From NCBI GenBank assembly GCA_000436795.1, contig HF993244.1, forward strand, positions 1 through 21,677: DNA of 21,677 nucleotides, written 5' to 3'. The notes beneath the pieces are model-generated. The model was given only the letters and a program-made list of their open reading frames with translations, was not told where the DNA came from and made no database searches. Below are positions 7,172 through 15,965 of this stretch, piece after piece; the stretch's first letter is position 1; every line of letters starts with the position of its first letter. The position numbers and the translations under genes are program-made. This DNA comes from Bacteroides sp. CAG:1076 (GTDB taxonomy: Bacteria; Bacteroidota; Bacteroidia; Bacteroidales; Bacteroidaceae).

Positions 7172-7203
7172 TAAAAGTAGACATACTGTGTGAGCTGTGC
7201 AAA
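7172..7203 (-). promoter_or_regulatory. Bacteroidetes-type promoter of the radical SAM gene
   Basis: On the minus strand TTTG (complement of 7200-7203) stands exactly 20 bases before TACTTTTA (complement of 7172-7179), one base off the -7 consensus. The predicted start near 7165 lies downstream of the first in-frame ATG (7235) and upstream of the one at 7133, which decides the translation start. Confidence 0.55.
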
Positions 7204-7228
7204 TCTTTATTGTTTTTTTGTAACTTTG
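7196..7228 (+). promoter_or_regulatory. Bacteroidetes-type promoter of the EamA gene
   Basis: TAACTTTG at 7221-7228 matches the -7 consensus. TGTG at 7196-7199 is a weak -33 box 21 bases upstream. The leader would be about 25 bases. It physically overlaps the divergent radical SAM promoter, so the two may compete or share control. Confidence 0.6.
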
Positions 7229-7259
7229 CAGCCAAATTTATAAAGCGATATAAAAAATT

Positions 7260-8162
7260 ATGTGGTTACTATTAGCCTTTTGCTCGGCGGCACTGCTGGG
7301 CTTTTACGATGTATTCAAGAAAAAGTCACTGAGTAACAATGCCGTACTTCCGGTACTGGCTCTCAACACATTGTTCTCAAGTCTTATTTTCCTTCCGTTT
7401 ATTCTGTTGTCGCACTTTGCACCACAGACGCTGCAAGGTTCTCTTTTTTATGTACCCGAGCTGGGGGGCTGGGAAGTTCATAAATTTATTCTGCTGAAGT
7501 CGTTCATCGTTTTGTCTTCATGGACATTCGGATATTTCGGTATGAAGCATCTGCCACTTACCATTGTAGGTCCTATCAATGCCACACGTCCTGTCATGAC
7601 ACTCGTGGGTGCAATGCTGATTTTCGGCGAACGGCTCAACCTGTATCAGTGGATTGGTGTGCTCATGGCGATTATCTCGTTCTTCATGCTGAGCCGTTCG
7701 GGAAAGAAAGAGGGTATCGACTTCAAGCACGACCGCTGGATATGGTTTGTAGTGCTTGCTGCTGTACTGGGAGCCATAAGCGGACTGTACGATAAATTCC
7801 TGATGGGACGGTTCAATAATATGCAAGTTCAGGCGTGGTATAATATCTACCAGCTTTTCCTGATGGGCGGTGTGCTGATGTTTCTGTGGTGGCCTAAACG
7901 GAAAACATCGACTCCTTTCCGCTGGGACTGGTGCATCATTCTGATTTCCGTCTTCCTCTCGGCTGCCGATTTCGTTTATTTTTATGCACTGAGTATGGAA
8001 GATTCCATGATTTCCATTGTATCAATGGTACGCCGCGGCAGTGTCATCGTATCGTTCCTGTTCGGGGCCATGCTGTTCCATGAAAAGAACTTGAAGAGTA
8101 AGGTTATCGATCTGATACTGGTGCTTATCGGTATGTTCTTCCTCTATCTGGGAAGCCGTTAA
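7260..8162 (+). CDS. EamA/DMT family transporter
   Basis: A 300-residue inner-membrane protein with about ten transmembrane helices in two EamA repeats (roughly residues 1-137 and 155-300). Repeat landmarks include LPLTIVGPINATRPVMTLVGAMLIFGERL at the end of the first half (shown here as the segment near residues 98-126) and SIVSMVRRGSVIVSF with FGAMLFHEK in the second. The short charged loop SGKKEGIDFKHDR (about 147-159) separates the halves. DMT members move small metabolites such as amino acids, sugars or nucleotide derivatives; the substrate is not predictable. It starts 32 bases after a good -7 box and ends just before a strong bidirectional terminator shared with the convergent gene. 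Confidence 0.92.
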   Translation: MWLLLAFCSAALLGFYDVFKKKSLSNNAVLPVLALNTLFSSLIFLPFILLSHFAPQTLQGSLFYVPELGGWEVHKFILLKSFIVLSSWTFGYFGMKHLPLTIVGPINATRPVMTLVGAMLIFGERLNLYQWIGVLMAIISFFMLSRSGKKEGIDFKHDRWIWFVVLAAVLGAISGLYDKFLMGRFNNMQVQAWYNIYQLFLMGGVLMFLWWPKRKTSTPFRWDWCIILISVFLSAADFVYFYALSMEDSMISIVSMVRRGSVIVSFLFGAMLFHEKNLKSKVIDLILVLIGMFFLYLGSR

Positions 8163-8184
8163 AAGACAATTGCCCGAAAGCATA

Positions 8185-8250
8185 AAAAAACGTCCCGACG
8201 AATGGAAAGAAACATCGGCATGTTTTCATTCATTCGTCGGGACGTTTTTT
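8185..8250. terminator. Bidirectional terminator between convergent transporters
   Basis: Perfect 20-base arms at 8185-8204 and 8231-8250 are built on ACGTCCCGACGAATG and its complement, with six A before and six T after the GC stem. The inner part can pair further imperfectly. It serves the EamA gene on the plus strand and the AspT-like transporter on the minus strand. Confidence 0.9.
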
Positions 8251-8266
8251 GTATATCATCGGCACG

Positions 8267-9949
8267 TTATCCTGCCATCAGCAGAATAAGCAACTGAGCC
8301 GTGAGGATTCTCAGGAACATAGCAAGCGGATATACGGTAGAATATCCTACAGCCGGTGCATCGTTACCTGAAATCTGATTGGCATAAGCCAATGCAGGAG
8401 GGTCAGTATTACTACCGGCTATCAGTCCCATCAAGGTGAAATAGTTAATCTTATGTCGCCAGCGGGCTACCATTCCGATAATCAGCAACGGAATAAATGT
8501 AATCAGGAATCCGATACCTACATACAACAGTCCGTCACCTTCTACTACCGTCTGGACAAAATTGCCGCCTGCCTTTATACCGACACTGGCAAGGAACAAC
8601 ACCAGTCCCACCTCACGCAGCATCAGATTGGCACTCATGGTGGTATAGGTTACCAGCTTGACCTTGTGTCCGAAACGTCCGATAAGAATAGAAATAATCA
8701 GCGGACCTCCGGCAAGACCCAACTTCACCGGAGTAGGCATACCCGGCAACGCAATAGGAAGACTACCAAACAAGATACCACAGAAGATACCGATGAAGAT
8801 TGTCACGATGTTAGGATGATCCAGACGCTTCAACTGATTACCCAGCAAATCGGCAACTCGTTCGATGGCATCTTGCGGACCGACTACCATGACACGGTCG
8901 CCCACCTGAAGAATCAACTGTCTTGCAGCAAACAAATCCATACCGGAACGGTTGACACGCGTTACGTTTACTCCATACATACTGCTGAAATGAAGCTCAC
9001 CCAGTGTCTTTCCGTTTATCGCAGGCTGTGTAACCAGAATACGGCGGGAAACCATTGGCTTGTCTTGCTTGCTCTGGTTATCCCAGTCTACGTCTTCTAC
9101 CTTCGAACCGATGAACGCCTGTATAGCCTCCGAATCGTCTTCAGCACATACAATATTCATTTCATCTCCCAGTCGCAATACGGTATCGGCAGTGGGAATG
9201 TGTACGTGTCCGTCCTGCAAAATACGGGAGCAGACAAAATCTCTTGCCAGGAAGTTCTGCACCTGTGAAAGCTTCTTTCCGCTCAATGCAGCGTTTTCAA
9301 CTTTCAGAGCAAGGTTGTAAGGCTTCAGATGCGGATTGGCTTCTTCCTCTTTCTGAATATCGTCCGCTTCCTTGTCGAGGTTCACCCGACAGATATATCG
9401 GATAACAATCAGCGAAAGAATGATACCCATGACACCCAGCGGGTAAGCACATGCATATCCCATCGCAATTTCAGGTCCCTGATAATGCAGTTGCTGCAAA
9501 GCCTCGTTGGCGGCACCCAGTCCCGGAGTGTTCGTCACAGCTCCGCAAAGAATACCTACCATCATCGGAATGTCTACCCGCCCTTGCAACGCGTAATAGA
9601 TAATCAGGGCCACTGCAATATTCAGTGCGACGATACCCATGGCCAGCATGTTCAGCCTGATACCTCCTTTCTTAAAAGACGAGAAGAAGGAAGGACCTAC
9701 CTGCAAGCCTATACAAAACACAAATAGAATCAATCCGAAATCCTGCAAGAAGGAAAGAATGGACTGATTTCCTGTAAATCCTAAGTGTCCGGCAAGGATT
9801 CCCACAAAGAGTACGAAGGTAACACCCAGGGAAATGCCGAAGACTTTGATTTTTCCCAATAAAACTCCGGCGGCAATCACAAATGCGTACAATGCGACAA
9901 TGTGTGCTATGGAGTCGGGATTAGTTAACAAATCTTGTAGCCAATTCAT
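8267..9949 (-). CDS. AspT/YidE-YbjL duplication family putative transporter with two RCK_C (TrkA-C) domains
   Basis: A 560-residue inner-membrane protein. The two membrane halves (about 12-190 and 380-560) carry the duplicated family motif: [16 protein letters not shown] at 136-151 and [17 protein letters not shown] near the C-terminus. Between them are two soluble TrkA-C-type ligand-binding domains (about 213-282 and 302-371, ending in [10 protein letters not shown] and [11 protein letters not shown]). This is the aspartate:alanine exchanger superfamily layout. Members characterised elsewhere exchange amino or dicarboxylic acids, but the substrate here is unknown. The start ATG (9947-9949) follows a near-consensus promoter by 21 bases. 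The gene is divergent from mutAB and convergent with the EamA gene. Given its neighbour, a C4-dicarboxylate is a possible but unproven cargo. Confidence 0.88.
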   Translation of the reverse strand: MNWLQDLLTNPDSIAHIVALYAFVIAAGVLLGKIKVFGISLGVTFVLFVGILAGHLGFTGNQSILSFLQDFGLILFVFCIGLQVGPSFFSSFKKGGIRLNMLAMGIVALNIAVALIIYYALQGRVDIPMMVGILCGAVTNTPGLGAANEALQQLHYQGPEIAMGYACAYPLGVMGIILSLIVIRYICRVNLDKEADDIQKEEEANPHLKPYNLALKVENAALSGKKLSQVQNFLARDFVCSRILQDGHVHIPTADTVLRLGDEMNIVCAEDDSEAIQAFIGSKVEDVDWDNQSKQDKPMVSRRILVTQPAINGKTLGELHFSSMYGVNVTRVNRSGMDLFAARQLILQVGDRVMVVGPQDAIERVADLLGNQLKRLDHPNIVTIFIGIFCGILFGSLPIALPGMPTPVKLGLAGGPLIISILIGRFGHKVKLVTYTTMSANLMLREVGLVLFLASVGIKAGGNFVQTVVEGDGLLYVGIGFLITFIPLLIIGMVARWRHKINYFTLMGLIAGSNTDPPALAYANQISGNDAPAVGYSTVYPLAMFLRILTAQLLILLMAG

Positions 9950-9970
9950 AATATTATTTTTTAAGCGTCA

Positions 9971-10002
9971 CAAATGTAGACAATTAAAAAGAATCAGTCA
10001 AA
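9971..10002 (-). promoter_or_regulatory. Consensus Bacteroidetes promoter of the AspT-like transporter
   Basis: On the minus strand TTTG (complement of 9999-10002), a 20-base spacer and TACATTTG (complement of 9971-9978) match both consensus boxes exactly. The leader is about 15 bases. Confidence 0.8.
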
Positions 10003-10028
10003 CATTGAATCTAAAAAAATACTCACTT

Positions 10029-10061
10029 TTTGCTGCGATGTGCAATAAATTTGTATATTTG
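10029..10061 (+). promoter_or_regulatory. Consensus Bacteroidetes promoter of mutAB
   Basis: TTTG at 10029-10032, a 21-base spacer and TATATTTG at 10054-10061 match both consensus boxes. Transcription is expected near 10067, giving a leader of about 60 bases. That is too short for a cobalamin riboswitch, although the gene product uses B12. It is divergent from the transporter promoter; the two -33 boxes are about 26 bases apart. Confidence 0.8.
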
Positions 10062-10065
10062 CCTC

Positions 10066-10087
10066 GCACGGGTTCCAACCTCCGTGC
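10066..10087 (+). promoter_or_regulatory. Hairpin at the predicted 5' end of the mutAB transcript
   Basis: GCACGG (10066-10071) pairs with CCGTGC (10082-10087) around a 10-base loop. The predicted transcription start falls on its first bases, so the mRNA would begin with this stem. A 5'-terminal stem can protect an mRNA from 5'-end-dependent decay; that role is inference. Confidence 0.45.
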
Positions 10088-10127
10088 CAACTAACTTAAA
10101 TCATAATATCATAAACACTCATTCACT

Positions 10128-11996
10128 ATGGCAGATAGTAAAGAAAAACTCTTTTCTGATTTTCCCCCCGTATCTACGCAAGAATGGATGGATAAAATCA
10201 TGGTCGACCTGAAAGGAGCCGATTACGAAAAGAAACTGGTGTGGAAAACTAACGAAGGATTTAAAGTAAAACCGTTTTACCGCCAAGAGGATTTGGAGGG
10301 ACTGAAAACAACGGAAGGACTTCCTGGAGAATTTCCATTTATAAGAGGTAATAAGAAAGATGATAATACCTGGTATATCCGGCAGGACATTCGAGTAGAA
10401 GATCCTGCAGAAGCGAACAAAAAAGCTCTCGATTTACTGAACAAAGGTATCGACTCGCTGGGGTTCCATATAAAAGCCAACGATTTGAACGCCGAATATA
10501 TTGCCACTTTACTGAAAGATATTTGCTGCGACTGCATAGAACTTAATTTCACAACCTGCCAGCGTCATACTGTCCAACTGGCGGAATTGCTTGTCGCTTA
10601 TTTCAAGGAAAAAGGCTACGATCCGGAAAAACTGCATGGTTCGCTGAACTTTGACCCGATAGGCAAAATGTTGCAAAACGGAAAAGATGTCAGCCCGATC
10701 ATATCGAAAGCTAAAGAACTGGTGGAAACGCTGGCCGACTATCCTCACTTCCGCTGCATAGCTGTCAATTCTCTTCAACTGAACAATGCCGGGGCGTATA
10801 TTTATCAGGAACTGGGATATGCACTGGCTTGGGGTAATGAATACTTAAGCCGCCTGACTGAAGCCGGAGTTCCTGTCGACCTGGCTGCAAAAAAAATAAA
10901 ATTCAATTTCGGTATCAGTTCCAATTATTTCATGGAAATAGCCAAATTCCGTGCGGCTCGTATGTTATGGGCAGACATCGTAAAGGCTTACAATCCGCAA
11001 TGTGAATGTGCATGTAAAATGTTAGCTCACGCCGAAACATCCAGTTTCAACCTGACGCTCTTTGACGCACATGTAAATTTACTCCGCACGCAGACAGAAG
11101 CCATGAGTGCTGCCATCGCCGGAGTCAATTCAATCACAGTGACTCCTTTCGACAAGACCTACGAAACTCCCAATGATTTTTCGGAACGTATAGCACGCAA
11201 CCAGCAGTTGCTGCTGAAAGAAGAATCGCACCTGAACCGCATTGTCGATCCGGCAGGTGGTTCTTATTATATAGAGAACCTGACTGTTTCTATCGCCAAG
11301 CAGGCATGGGACCTGTTCCTTCAGGTGGAAGATGCGGGAGGTATGGTACAGTCTGTACTGGCAGAAAACGTACAGAATGCTGTAAATGCGAGCAATAAGG
11401 CACGCCACGAAGCGGTTTCCAAACGCAAGGAAATCTTACTGGGTACCAATCAATATCCTAACTTTAACGAACTGGCAGGGGATAAAGCCCCGCTGGAACA
11501 CAAATGTGGCTGCGGAAGCGGACATTCTCACGACGAAGAAGCTTCTTTCGCCAAACTGGAAACCAGCCGCGCTGCCAGTGAATTTGAAGCTCTCCGCCTG
11601 CAGACCGAACATTCGGGCAAGCGTCCGAAAGCCTTTATGCTGACTATCGGAAACCTTGCCATGCGTCAGGCTCGTGCTCAATTCTCATGCAACTTCCTGG
11701 CTTGTGCCGGATATGAAGTAATAGATAATCTGGGATTCCCGACTGTAGAAGAAGGTGTGGAAGCAGCCATGAAAGCTCATGCCGACATTGTTGTAATCTG
11801 TTCGAGCGATGATGAGTATGCCGAATATGCCATCCCGGCATTCAAGGCAGTAAACGGCAGAGCTATGTTTATCGTAGCAGGAGCTCCTGCCTGCATGGAA
11901 GAACTGAAAGCTGCCGGTATAGAGAACTTTATCCATGTACGCTGCAACGTATTGGAGACCTTGAAAGAATATAATGAAAAGTTAGGAATTAAGTAA
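10128..11996 (+). CDS. mutA: Methylmalonyl-CoA mutase small (beta) subunit
   Basis: A 622-residue partner of MutB in the heterodimeric B12-dependent mutase that interconverts succinyl-CoA and (R)-methylmalonyl-CoA. It has the TIM-barrel domain of the family (about 60-440, with the [22 protein letters not shown] segment near 263-284 and [14 protein letters not shown] near 372-385). Its C-terminal cobalamin-type domain (about 500-622) is degenerate: the DxHxxG motif is replaced by [10 protein letters not shown], so it should not bind B12. This is usual for the small subunit. Between the domains is a short linker rich in Cys and His (His458, Cys460, Cys462, His466, His468). The start ATG has no Shine-Dalgarno sequence. 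The stop is 4 bases before the mutB ATG, so the two are translated together. Confidence 0.97.
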   Translation: MADSKEKLFSDFPPVSTQEWMDKIMVDLKGADYEKKLVWKTNEGFKVKPFYRQEDLEGLKTTEGLPGEFPFIRGNKKDDNTWYIRQDIRVEDPAEANKKALDLLNKGIDSLGFHIKANDLNAEYIATLLKDICCDCIELNFTTCQRHTVQLAELLVAYFKEKGYDPEKLHGSLNFDPIGKMLQNGKDVSPIISKAKELVETLADYPHFRCIAVNSLQLNNAGAYIYQELGYALAWGNEYLSRLTEAGVPVDLAAKKIKFNFGISSNYFMEIAKFRAARMLWADIVKAYNPQCECACKMLAHAETSSFNLTLFDAHVNLLRTQTEAMSAAIAGVNSITVTPFDKTYETPNDFSERIARNQQLLLKEESHLNRIVDPAGGSYYIENLTVSIAKQAWDLFLQVEDAGGMVQSVLAENVQNAVNASNKARHEAVSKRKEILLGTNQYPNFNELAGDKAPLEHKCGCGSGHSHDEEASFAKLETSRAASEFEALRLQTEHSGKRPKAFMLTIGNLAMRQARAQFSCNFLACAGYEVIDNLGFPTVEEGVEAAMKAHADIVVICSSDDEYAEYAIPAFKAVNGRAMFIVAGAPACMEELKAAGIENFIHVRCNVLETLKEYNEKLGIK

Positions 11997-12000
11997 TGCT

Positions 12001-14154
12001 ATGAAACCGAATTTTAAAAATATCGACATATATGCCGGATTCCAGCCTCAAAATGGTATGGAATGGCAAAAGGCCAATGACATCAAGGCCAATTGGAGAA
12101 CGCCGGAACAGATTCAGGTGAAGCCGGTTTATACGAAAGAAGACCTGGAGGGCATGGAGCACTTGAACTATGCTGCGGGTATTCCTCCTTATCTGAGAGG
12201 TCCGTACTCGATGATGTATACGTTCCGCCCGTGGACGATCCGCCAGTATGCGGGTTTCTCTACTGCCGAAGAATCGAATGCTTTCTACCGTCGTAATCTG
12301 GCTTCCGGTCAGAAAGGTCTGTCGGTTGCTTTCGACCTTCCGACTCATCGTGGTTACGATCCCGATCATCCGCGTGTAGTGGGCGACGTAGGTAAGGCAG
12401 GTGTTTCTATCTGCTCGCTGGAAAACATGAAGGTATTGTTCGACGGTATTCCCCTGAACAAGATGTCTGTTTCCATGACCATGAACGGAGCTGTACTGCC
12501 TATCATGGCATTTTACATCAATGCAGGACTGGAACAGGGTGCCAAGCTGGAAGAAATGGCCGGTACCATCCAGAACGATATTCTGAAAGAGTTCATGGTG
12601 CGTAATACTTATATTTATCCGCCTGCCTTCTCCATGAAGATCATTTCGGATATTTTTGAGTATACTTCTCAGAAGATGCCGAAATTTAATTCAATCTCTA
12701 TCTCGGGTTATCACATGCAGGAAGCGGGTGCCACTGCCGATATCGAACTGGCTTATACACTTGCCGACGGCCTGGAATATCTGCGTGCCGGAGTAGCTGC
12801 GGGTATCGACATCGATGCTTTCGCTCCTCGTCTGTCGTTCTTCTGGGCTATCGGTATGAATCATTTCATGGAAATTGCCAAGATGCGTGCCGCACGTATG
12901 CTGTGGGCCAAGATTGTAAAACAGTTCAATCCGAAGAATCCGAAATCGCTTGCACTGCGTACACACTCGCAGACTTCGGGATGGTCGCTCACGGAACAGG
13001 ATCCGTTCAATAACGTAGGACGTACTTGTATCGAGGCGATGGCTGCTGCACTGGGACATACTCAGTCACTGCACACCAACGCTTTGGATGAAGCAATCGC
13101 CCTGCCGACTGACTTCTCCGCACGTATCGCACGTAACACACAGATTTACATTCAGGAAGAAACTCAGATATGCAAGAACGTTGACCCGTGGGGCGGTTCT
13201 TATTATGTGGAAGCGCTGACCAACGAACTGGCTCATAAGGCATGGGAGCATATTCAGGAAATCGAGAAACTGGGTGGTATGGCCAAGGCTATCGAAACCG
13301 GTATTCCGAAGATGCGTATCGAAGAAGCGGCTGCCCGCACGCAGGCTCGTATCGACTCGGGCGAACAGACCATCGTAGGTACGAACAAGTATCGTCTGGA
13401 GAAGGAAGATCCGATCGATATTCTGGAAGTAGACAATACGGCTGTACGTCAGGAACAGATAGAAAACTTACGCCGTCTGCGCGAAGGAAGAAATCAGGCT
13501 GAGGTGGATAAAGCACTGGAAGCTATTACCGAATGTGTACGTACCGGCAAAGGCAACTTGCTGGAACTGGCTGTAGAAGCTGCCCGCGTACGTGCCACAC
13601 TGGGAGAAATATCCGACGCGTGCGAAAAGGTCGTAGGACGTTATAAAGCAGTAATCAGAACTATTTCAGGCGTGTATTCATCAGAAAGTAAAAAGGATGC
13701 AGATTTCGCAAGAGCTTGCGAACTGACCGAGGAATTTGCAAAGAAAGAAGGTCGCCGTCCGCGTGTAATGATTGCCAAGATGGGACAGGACGGACACGAC
13801 CGTGGTGCGAAGGTAGTGGCTACCGGATTTGCCGACTGCGGCTTCGATGTGGATATGGGACCGTTGTTCCAGACTCCGGAAGAGGCTGCACGTGAAGCTG
13901 TAGAAAACGACGTACATGCAGTAGGTGTTTCTTCACTGGCTGCCGGACACAAGACGTTGATTCCGCAGATTATCGCGGAACTGAAACGTTTGGGACGTGA
14001 AGATATTCTGGTATTTGCCGGAGGTGTCATCCCGGCACAAGATTACGACTTTCTGTACAAGGCTGGAGTCATGGCTATCTTCGGCCCGGGTACATCAGTT
14101 GCCAAATCTGCTTGCCAGGTAATGGAATTGTTACTTGAAAATACAGAAGATTAA
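12001..14154 (+). CDS. mutB: Methylmalonyl-CoA mutase large (alpha, catalytic) subunit
   Basis: A 717-residue adenosylcobalamin enzyme subunit carrying out the radical rearrangement of succinyl-CoA to (R)-methylmalonyl-CoA in succinate-propionate metabolism. The substrate-binding TIM barrel spans about 40-560, with [13 protein letters not shown] (about 114-126) and [19 protein letters not shown] (about 320-338). The C-terminal B12 domain (about 585-717) has the base-off motif DGHDRG with the cobalt-ligand His599, then SSLAAGH and the FAGGVIP loop. Length is standard. It follows mutA after 4 bases. The partner enzymes lie convergently downstream (biotin carboxylase complex), but the methylmalonyl-CoA epimerase is not in this window. 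Confidence 0.98.
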   Translation: MKPNFKNIDIYAGFQPQNGMEWQKANDIKANWRTPEQIQVKPVYTKEDLEGMEHLNYAAGIPPYLRGPYSMMYTFRPWTIRQYAGFSTAEESNAFYRRNLASGQKGLSVAFDLPTHRGYDPDHPRVVGDVGKAGVSICSLENMKVLFDGIPLNKMSVSMTMNGAVLPIMAFYINAGLEQGAKLEEMAGTIQNDILKEFMVRNTYIYPPAFSMKIISDIFEYTSQKMPKFNSISISGYHMQEAGATADIELAYTLADGLEYLRAGVAAGIDIDAFAPRLSFFWAIGMNHFMEIAKMRAARMLWAKIVKQFNPKNPKSLALRTHSQTSGWSLTEQDPFNNVGRTCIEAMAAALGHTQSLHTNALDEAIALPTDFSARIARNTQIYIQEETQICKNVDPWGGSYYVEALTNELAHKAWEHIQEIEKLGGMAKAIETGIPKMRIEEAAARTQARIDSGEQTIVGTNKYRLEKEDPIDILEVDNTAVRQEQIENLRRLREGRNQAEVDKALEAITECVRTGKGNLLELAVEAARVRATLGEISDACEKVVGRYKAVIRTISGVYSSESKKDADFARACELTEEFAKKEGRRPRVMIAKMGQDGHDRGAKVVATGFADCGFDVDMGPLFQTPEEAAREAVENDVHAVGVSSLAAGHKTLIPQIIAELKRLGREDILVFAGGVIPAQDYDFLYKAGVMAIFGPGTSVAKSACQVMELLLENTED

Positions 14155-14187
14155 AAGTTAAAACAGTACCTGTAAACTATAATGTAC

Positions 14188-14224
14188 CCTCAGAGAAGCC
14201 ACTATCTCATCGGCTTCTCTGAGG
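14188..14224 (+). terminator. Stem-loop 34 bases after mutB, without a T-run
   Basis: CCTCAGAGAAGCC (14188-14200) and its exact complement (14212-14224) form a 13-bp stem with an 11-base loop. No T-run follows on the plus strand, so it is not a classical intrinsic terminator. It may instead protect the 3' end of the mutAB mRNA, with termination at the next hairpin. Confidence 0.45.
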
Positions 14225-14286
14225 TAACAATAAAAACGAATGTCTGCCTGACATAATCTATTAAAACAAAAGTCAGACACAGGTAT

Positions 14287-14335
14287 AAAAAGAATAGCGA
14301 AAGTTCCTTTTATCAGAACTTCCGCTATTCTTTTT
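14287..14335. terminator. Bidirectional terminator between mutB and the amidase gene
   Basis: Twenty-base arms (14287-14306 and 14316-14335; AAAAAGAATAGCG paired with CGCTATTCTTTTT plus AAGTTC/GAACTT) differ at one position. Read from the minus strand the odd pair is a G-U wobble; read from the plus strand it is an A/C mismatch. The hairpin therefore fits the tlpA-amidase transcript slightly better, but with T-runs on both sides it should also end mutAB. Confidence 0.85.
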
Positions 14336-14349
14336 TTATTATAGCATTA

Positions 14350-15156
14350 TTATTTTTTCTTATAATCATGCACTATAGCTTCCGTAATCCAGTTTGCCAA
14401 TGCCTGACGGTTATCGGGGATGACCAGACGCTGCTGGTCGCGGGCATTCTGAATATTTCCCAGTTCCAGAAAGACGGCATAAGGCGTTGAATTGCGAAGT
14501 ACAAATAAATTTCGTGCACTTACCGTACCTCCAAAACCTCTGTTGGGCTGATGACGGTCGTACTTTGCCGTAAATGTACGACGTAACTGATCTGCCAAAC
14601 GCTTTCCATACTTACTTCCCGGAGTATGGTAAAAGAAAACATCTGTCTGCTTTCCTCTACTACGACTATCCACATGAATGAATATGGCACGCTTATAATT
14701 GCTCTTATCCTTATAATACAAACGGTTGATTGCATCGCAACGCTGCTGTAATCTTGCCACCTGATTCAAAGGAATGGTTTTGCCCATACAAGTTTCACGC
14801 TTACTGTTATTCAGAACAGCCGTATTACGAATTCCATCCTTTTTATCCTGAATGATAAAATGAACCTTGGCACCACGCTTCAGCAATTCTCTACCCAGTC
14901 TCAGAACAATATCATAAGCATATTCATCCTCATGCAATTCCTTTCCATGATATTTACCGATACATCCCGGATCAGGACCTCCATGTCCGCTGACTAAATA
15001 AAACGTTGCACCCTCTAACGAATGGGATGTTATCTGATAAGCAGCCTGTGACTTTCCAAACAACGGTTCGTAACCCGAACCCTTCTTTTTCCGTGAAAAT
15101 CCGGGAAGTACTACCAGACAACACAAGATGAGTAATATATACCTAATCTGTGTCAT
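14350..15156 (-). CDS. N-acetylmuramoyl-L-alanine amidase (Amidase_3 family), exported
   Basis: A 268-residue protein with an N-terminal hydrophobic signal (residues 4-20, ending near LPGFS), so it should act in the periplasm, cutting the bond between N-acetylmuramic acid and the stem peptide. Zinc ligands expected in the family are visible: His58 in SGHGGPDPG, Glu76 in ELHEDEYAYD and the His of FIHVDS. The likely catalytic Glu lies in FLELGNIQN near the C-terminus. There is no SH3, LysM or SPOR domain, so it is a bare catalytic domain. The two Cys near residue 12 do not form a lipobox. The start overlaps the stop of the tlpA-like gene by 4 bases (ATGA), indicating translational coupling and a shared envelope role. 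Confidence 0.9.
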   Translation of the reverse strand: MTQIRYILLILCCLVVLPGFSRKKKGSGYEPLFGKSQAAYQITSHSLEGATFYLVSGHGGPDPGCIGKYHGKELHEDEYAYDIVLRLGRELLKRGAKVHFIIQDKKDGIRNTAVLNNSKRETCMGKTIPLNQVARLQQRCDAINRLYYKDKSNYKRAIFIHVDSRSRGKQTDVFFYHTPGSKYGKRLADQLRRTFTAKYDRHQPNRGFGGTVSARNLFVLRNSTPYAVFLELGNIQNARDQQRLVIPDNRQALANWITEAIVHDYKKK

Positions 15157-15695
15157 TTCAATAACTCATCTATTTTTTTACACAGAGCCGAAAACTCTTC
15201 TTCATTATACAGACGTGTCATCATCACAATCTTTCCCGTCTTATCAATCAAGACATTACGAGTAATGCCTGCATTTCGGACAGCGTATTTAGCAAATATA
15301 TCTGCTCCGGGGTCGAGTCCGAGCGGATAAGTAACCTTCGTCTGCTTGGCAAATGCTTTCACTTTCTCCAATGGTTCATCACGGTCTACACCATAAAGTG
15401 CAAATGAAGCATTATCTTTATGTTTCTGCCAGATATCCCGTTCGATGAAAGGCATTTCTTTCCGACAGACACCACACCAGCTTGCCGTAAACTGAAGCAT
15501 GACAACCTTTCCACGCAGAGAGGATAGTTTAATCTTTTGCCCATCGGTCAGTGTCATTTCAAAATCGGGAGCCTCATCTCCCACTTTTACTATATATCCT
15601 ACTTCATCGGGAGTAACTTCCTGAGCCCTTACAGTAGATATTCCAGCAAACAGACAGCCAAACAAAGCTGCCATCATTACCCATTTTTTCATCAT
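15153..15695 (-). CDS. TlpA/ResA-like thioredoxin-fold protein, periplasmic
   Basis: About 180 residues from the chosen start (two adjacent ATGs at 15695 and 15692). An earlier in-frame ATG at 15725 is unlikely: it lies within the predicted -7 promoter box, and the later starts give a clean signal peptide, MMKKWVMMAALFGCLFAG followed by a likely cleavage after VRA. The mature part has the AhpC/TSA-Redoxin fold with VGDEAPDF, the active site WCGVC (Cys74 and Cys77 counted from 15695) and NVLIDKTGKIV. The position of the usual cis-proline reads GITRN, with Thr instead of Pro. It probably reduces or shuffles disulfides, or acts as a peroxide-linked reductase, in the periplasm. It is coupled to the downstream amidase by a 4-base overlap. 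Confidence 0.88.
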   Translation of the reverse strand: MMKKWVMMAALFGCLFAGISTVRAQEVTPDEVGYIVKVGDEAPDFEMTLTDGQKIKLSSLRGKVVMLQFTASWCGVCRKEMPFIERDIWQKHKDNASFALYGVDRDEPLEKVKAFAKQTKVTYPLGLDPGADIFAKYAVRNAGITRNVLIDKTGKIVMMTRLYNEEEFSALCKKIDELLK

Positions 15696-15722
15696 ATACT
15701 GATAGTTTTTAATAATCGCCCC

Positions 15723-15730
15723 CAAATATA
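15723..15730 (-). promoter_or_regulatory. -7 box of the tlpA-amidase operon
   Basis: TATATTTG on the minus strand is a perfect -7 box, but no good TTTG stands at the usual 19-21 bases upstream. The predicted start near 15716 leaves about 20 bases of leader. Confidence 0.5.
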
Positions 15731-15901
15731 CAAAAAAATCGACACATTAAAAGGAAACTTCCAGCCGATGCCCCCCTTTCAAACGTGTTTAAATATTCGT
15801 TAATATTATTTTAAGAATCATATTTAAAGAATCGATTCAAGGCTATTTGGCACATTTAACCGATTATCTTATCCAGCAACAATTCGTTTTGCACAAAAAA
15901 T

Positions 15902-15934
15902 AAAACCACCCCTACAATCAGTAGAGATGGTTTT
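15902..15934 (-). terminator. Terminator of the biotin-carboxylase operon
   Basis: Fourteen-base arms at 15902-15915 and 15921-15934 with a 5-base loop lie 32 bases after the carboxyltransferase stop. In the minus-strand RNA the two non-Watson-Crick positions are G-U wobbles, and a T-rich run follows. In the plus-strand RNA they would be mismatches. It thus works for the minus-strand operon. The rest of the 240-base gap is AT-rich, with a 10-bp palindrome GAATCGATTC (15829-15838), the tlpA -7 box and no gene. Confidence 0.8.
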
Positions 15935-15965
15935 AAAAACTTTTTATGCTATTATTCCTTCAAAA

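Noticed and set aside
7134..7235. Longer radical SAM protein from the ATG at 7235.
   Set aside because: The extra 34 residues would be translated from upstream of the predicted transcription start, have no family resemblance and overlap the divergent promoter.
10062..10127. Cobalamin riboswitch before the B12-dependent mutase genes.
   Set aside because: The leader is only about 60 bases, far shorter than the riboswitch, and no B12-box-like sequence is present.
15696..15725. Longer TlpA-like protein from the ATG at 15725.
   Set aside because: That codon lies within the -7 promoter box and would put a polar stretch before the signal peptide.
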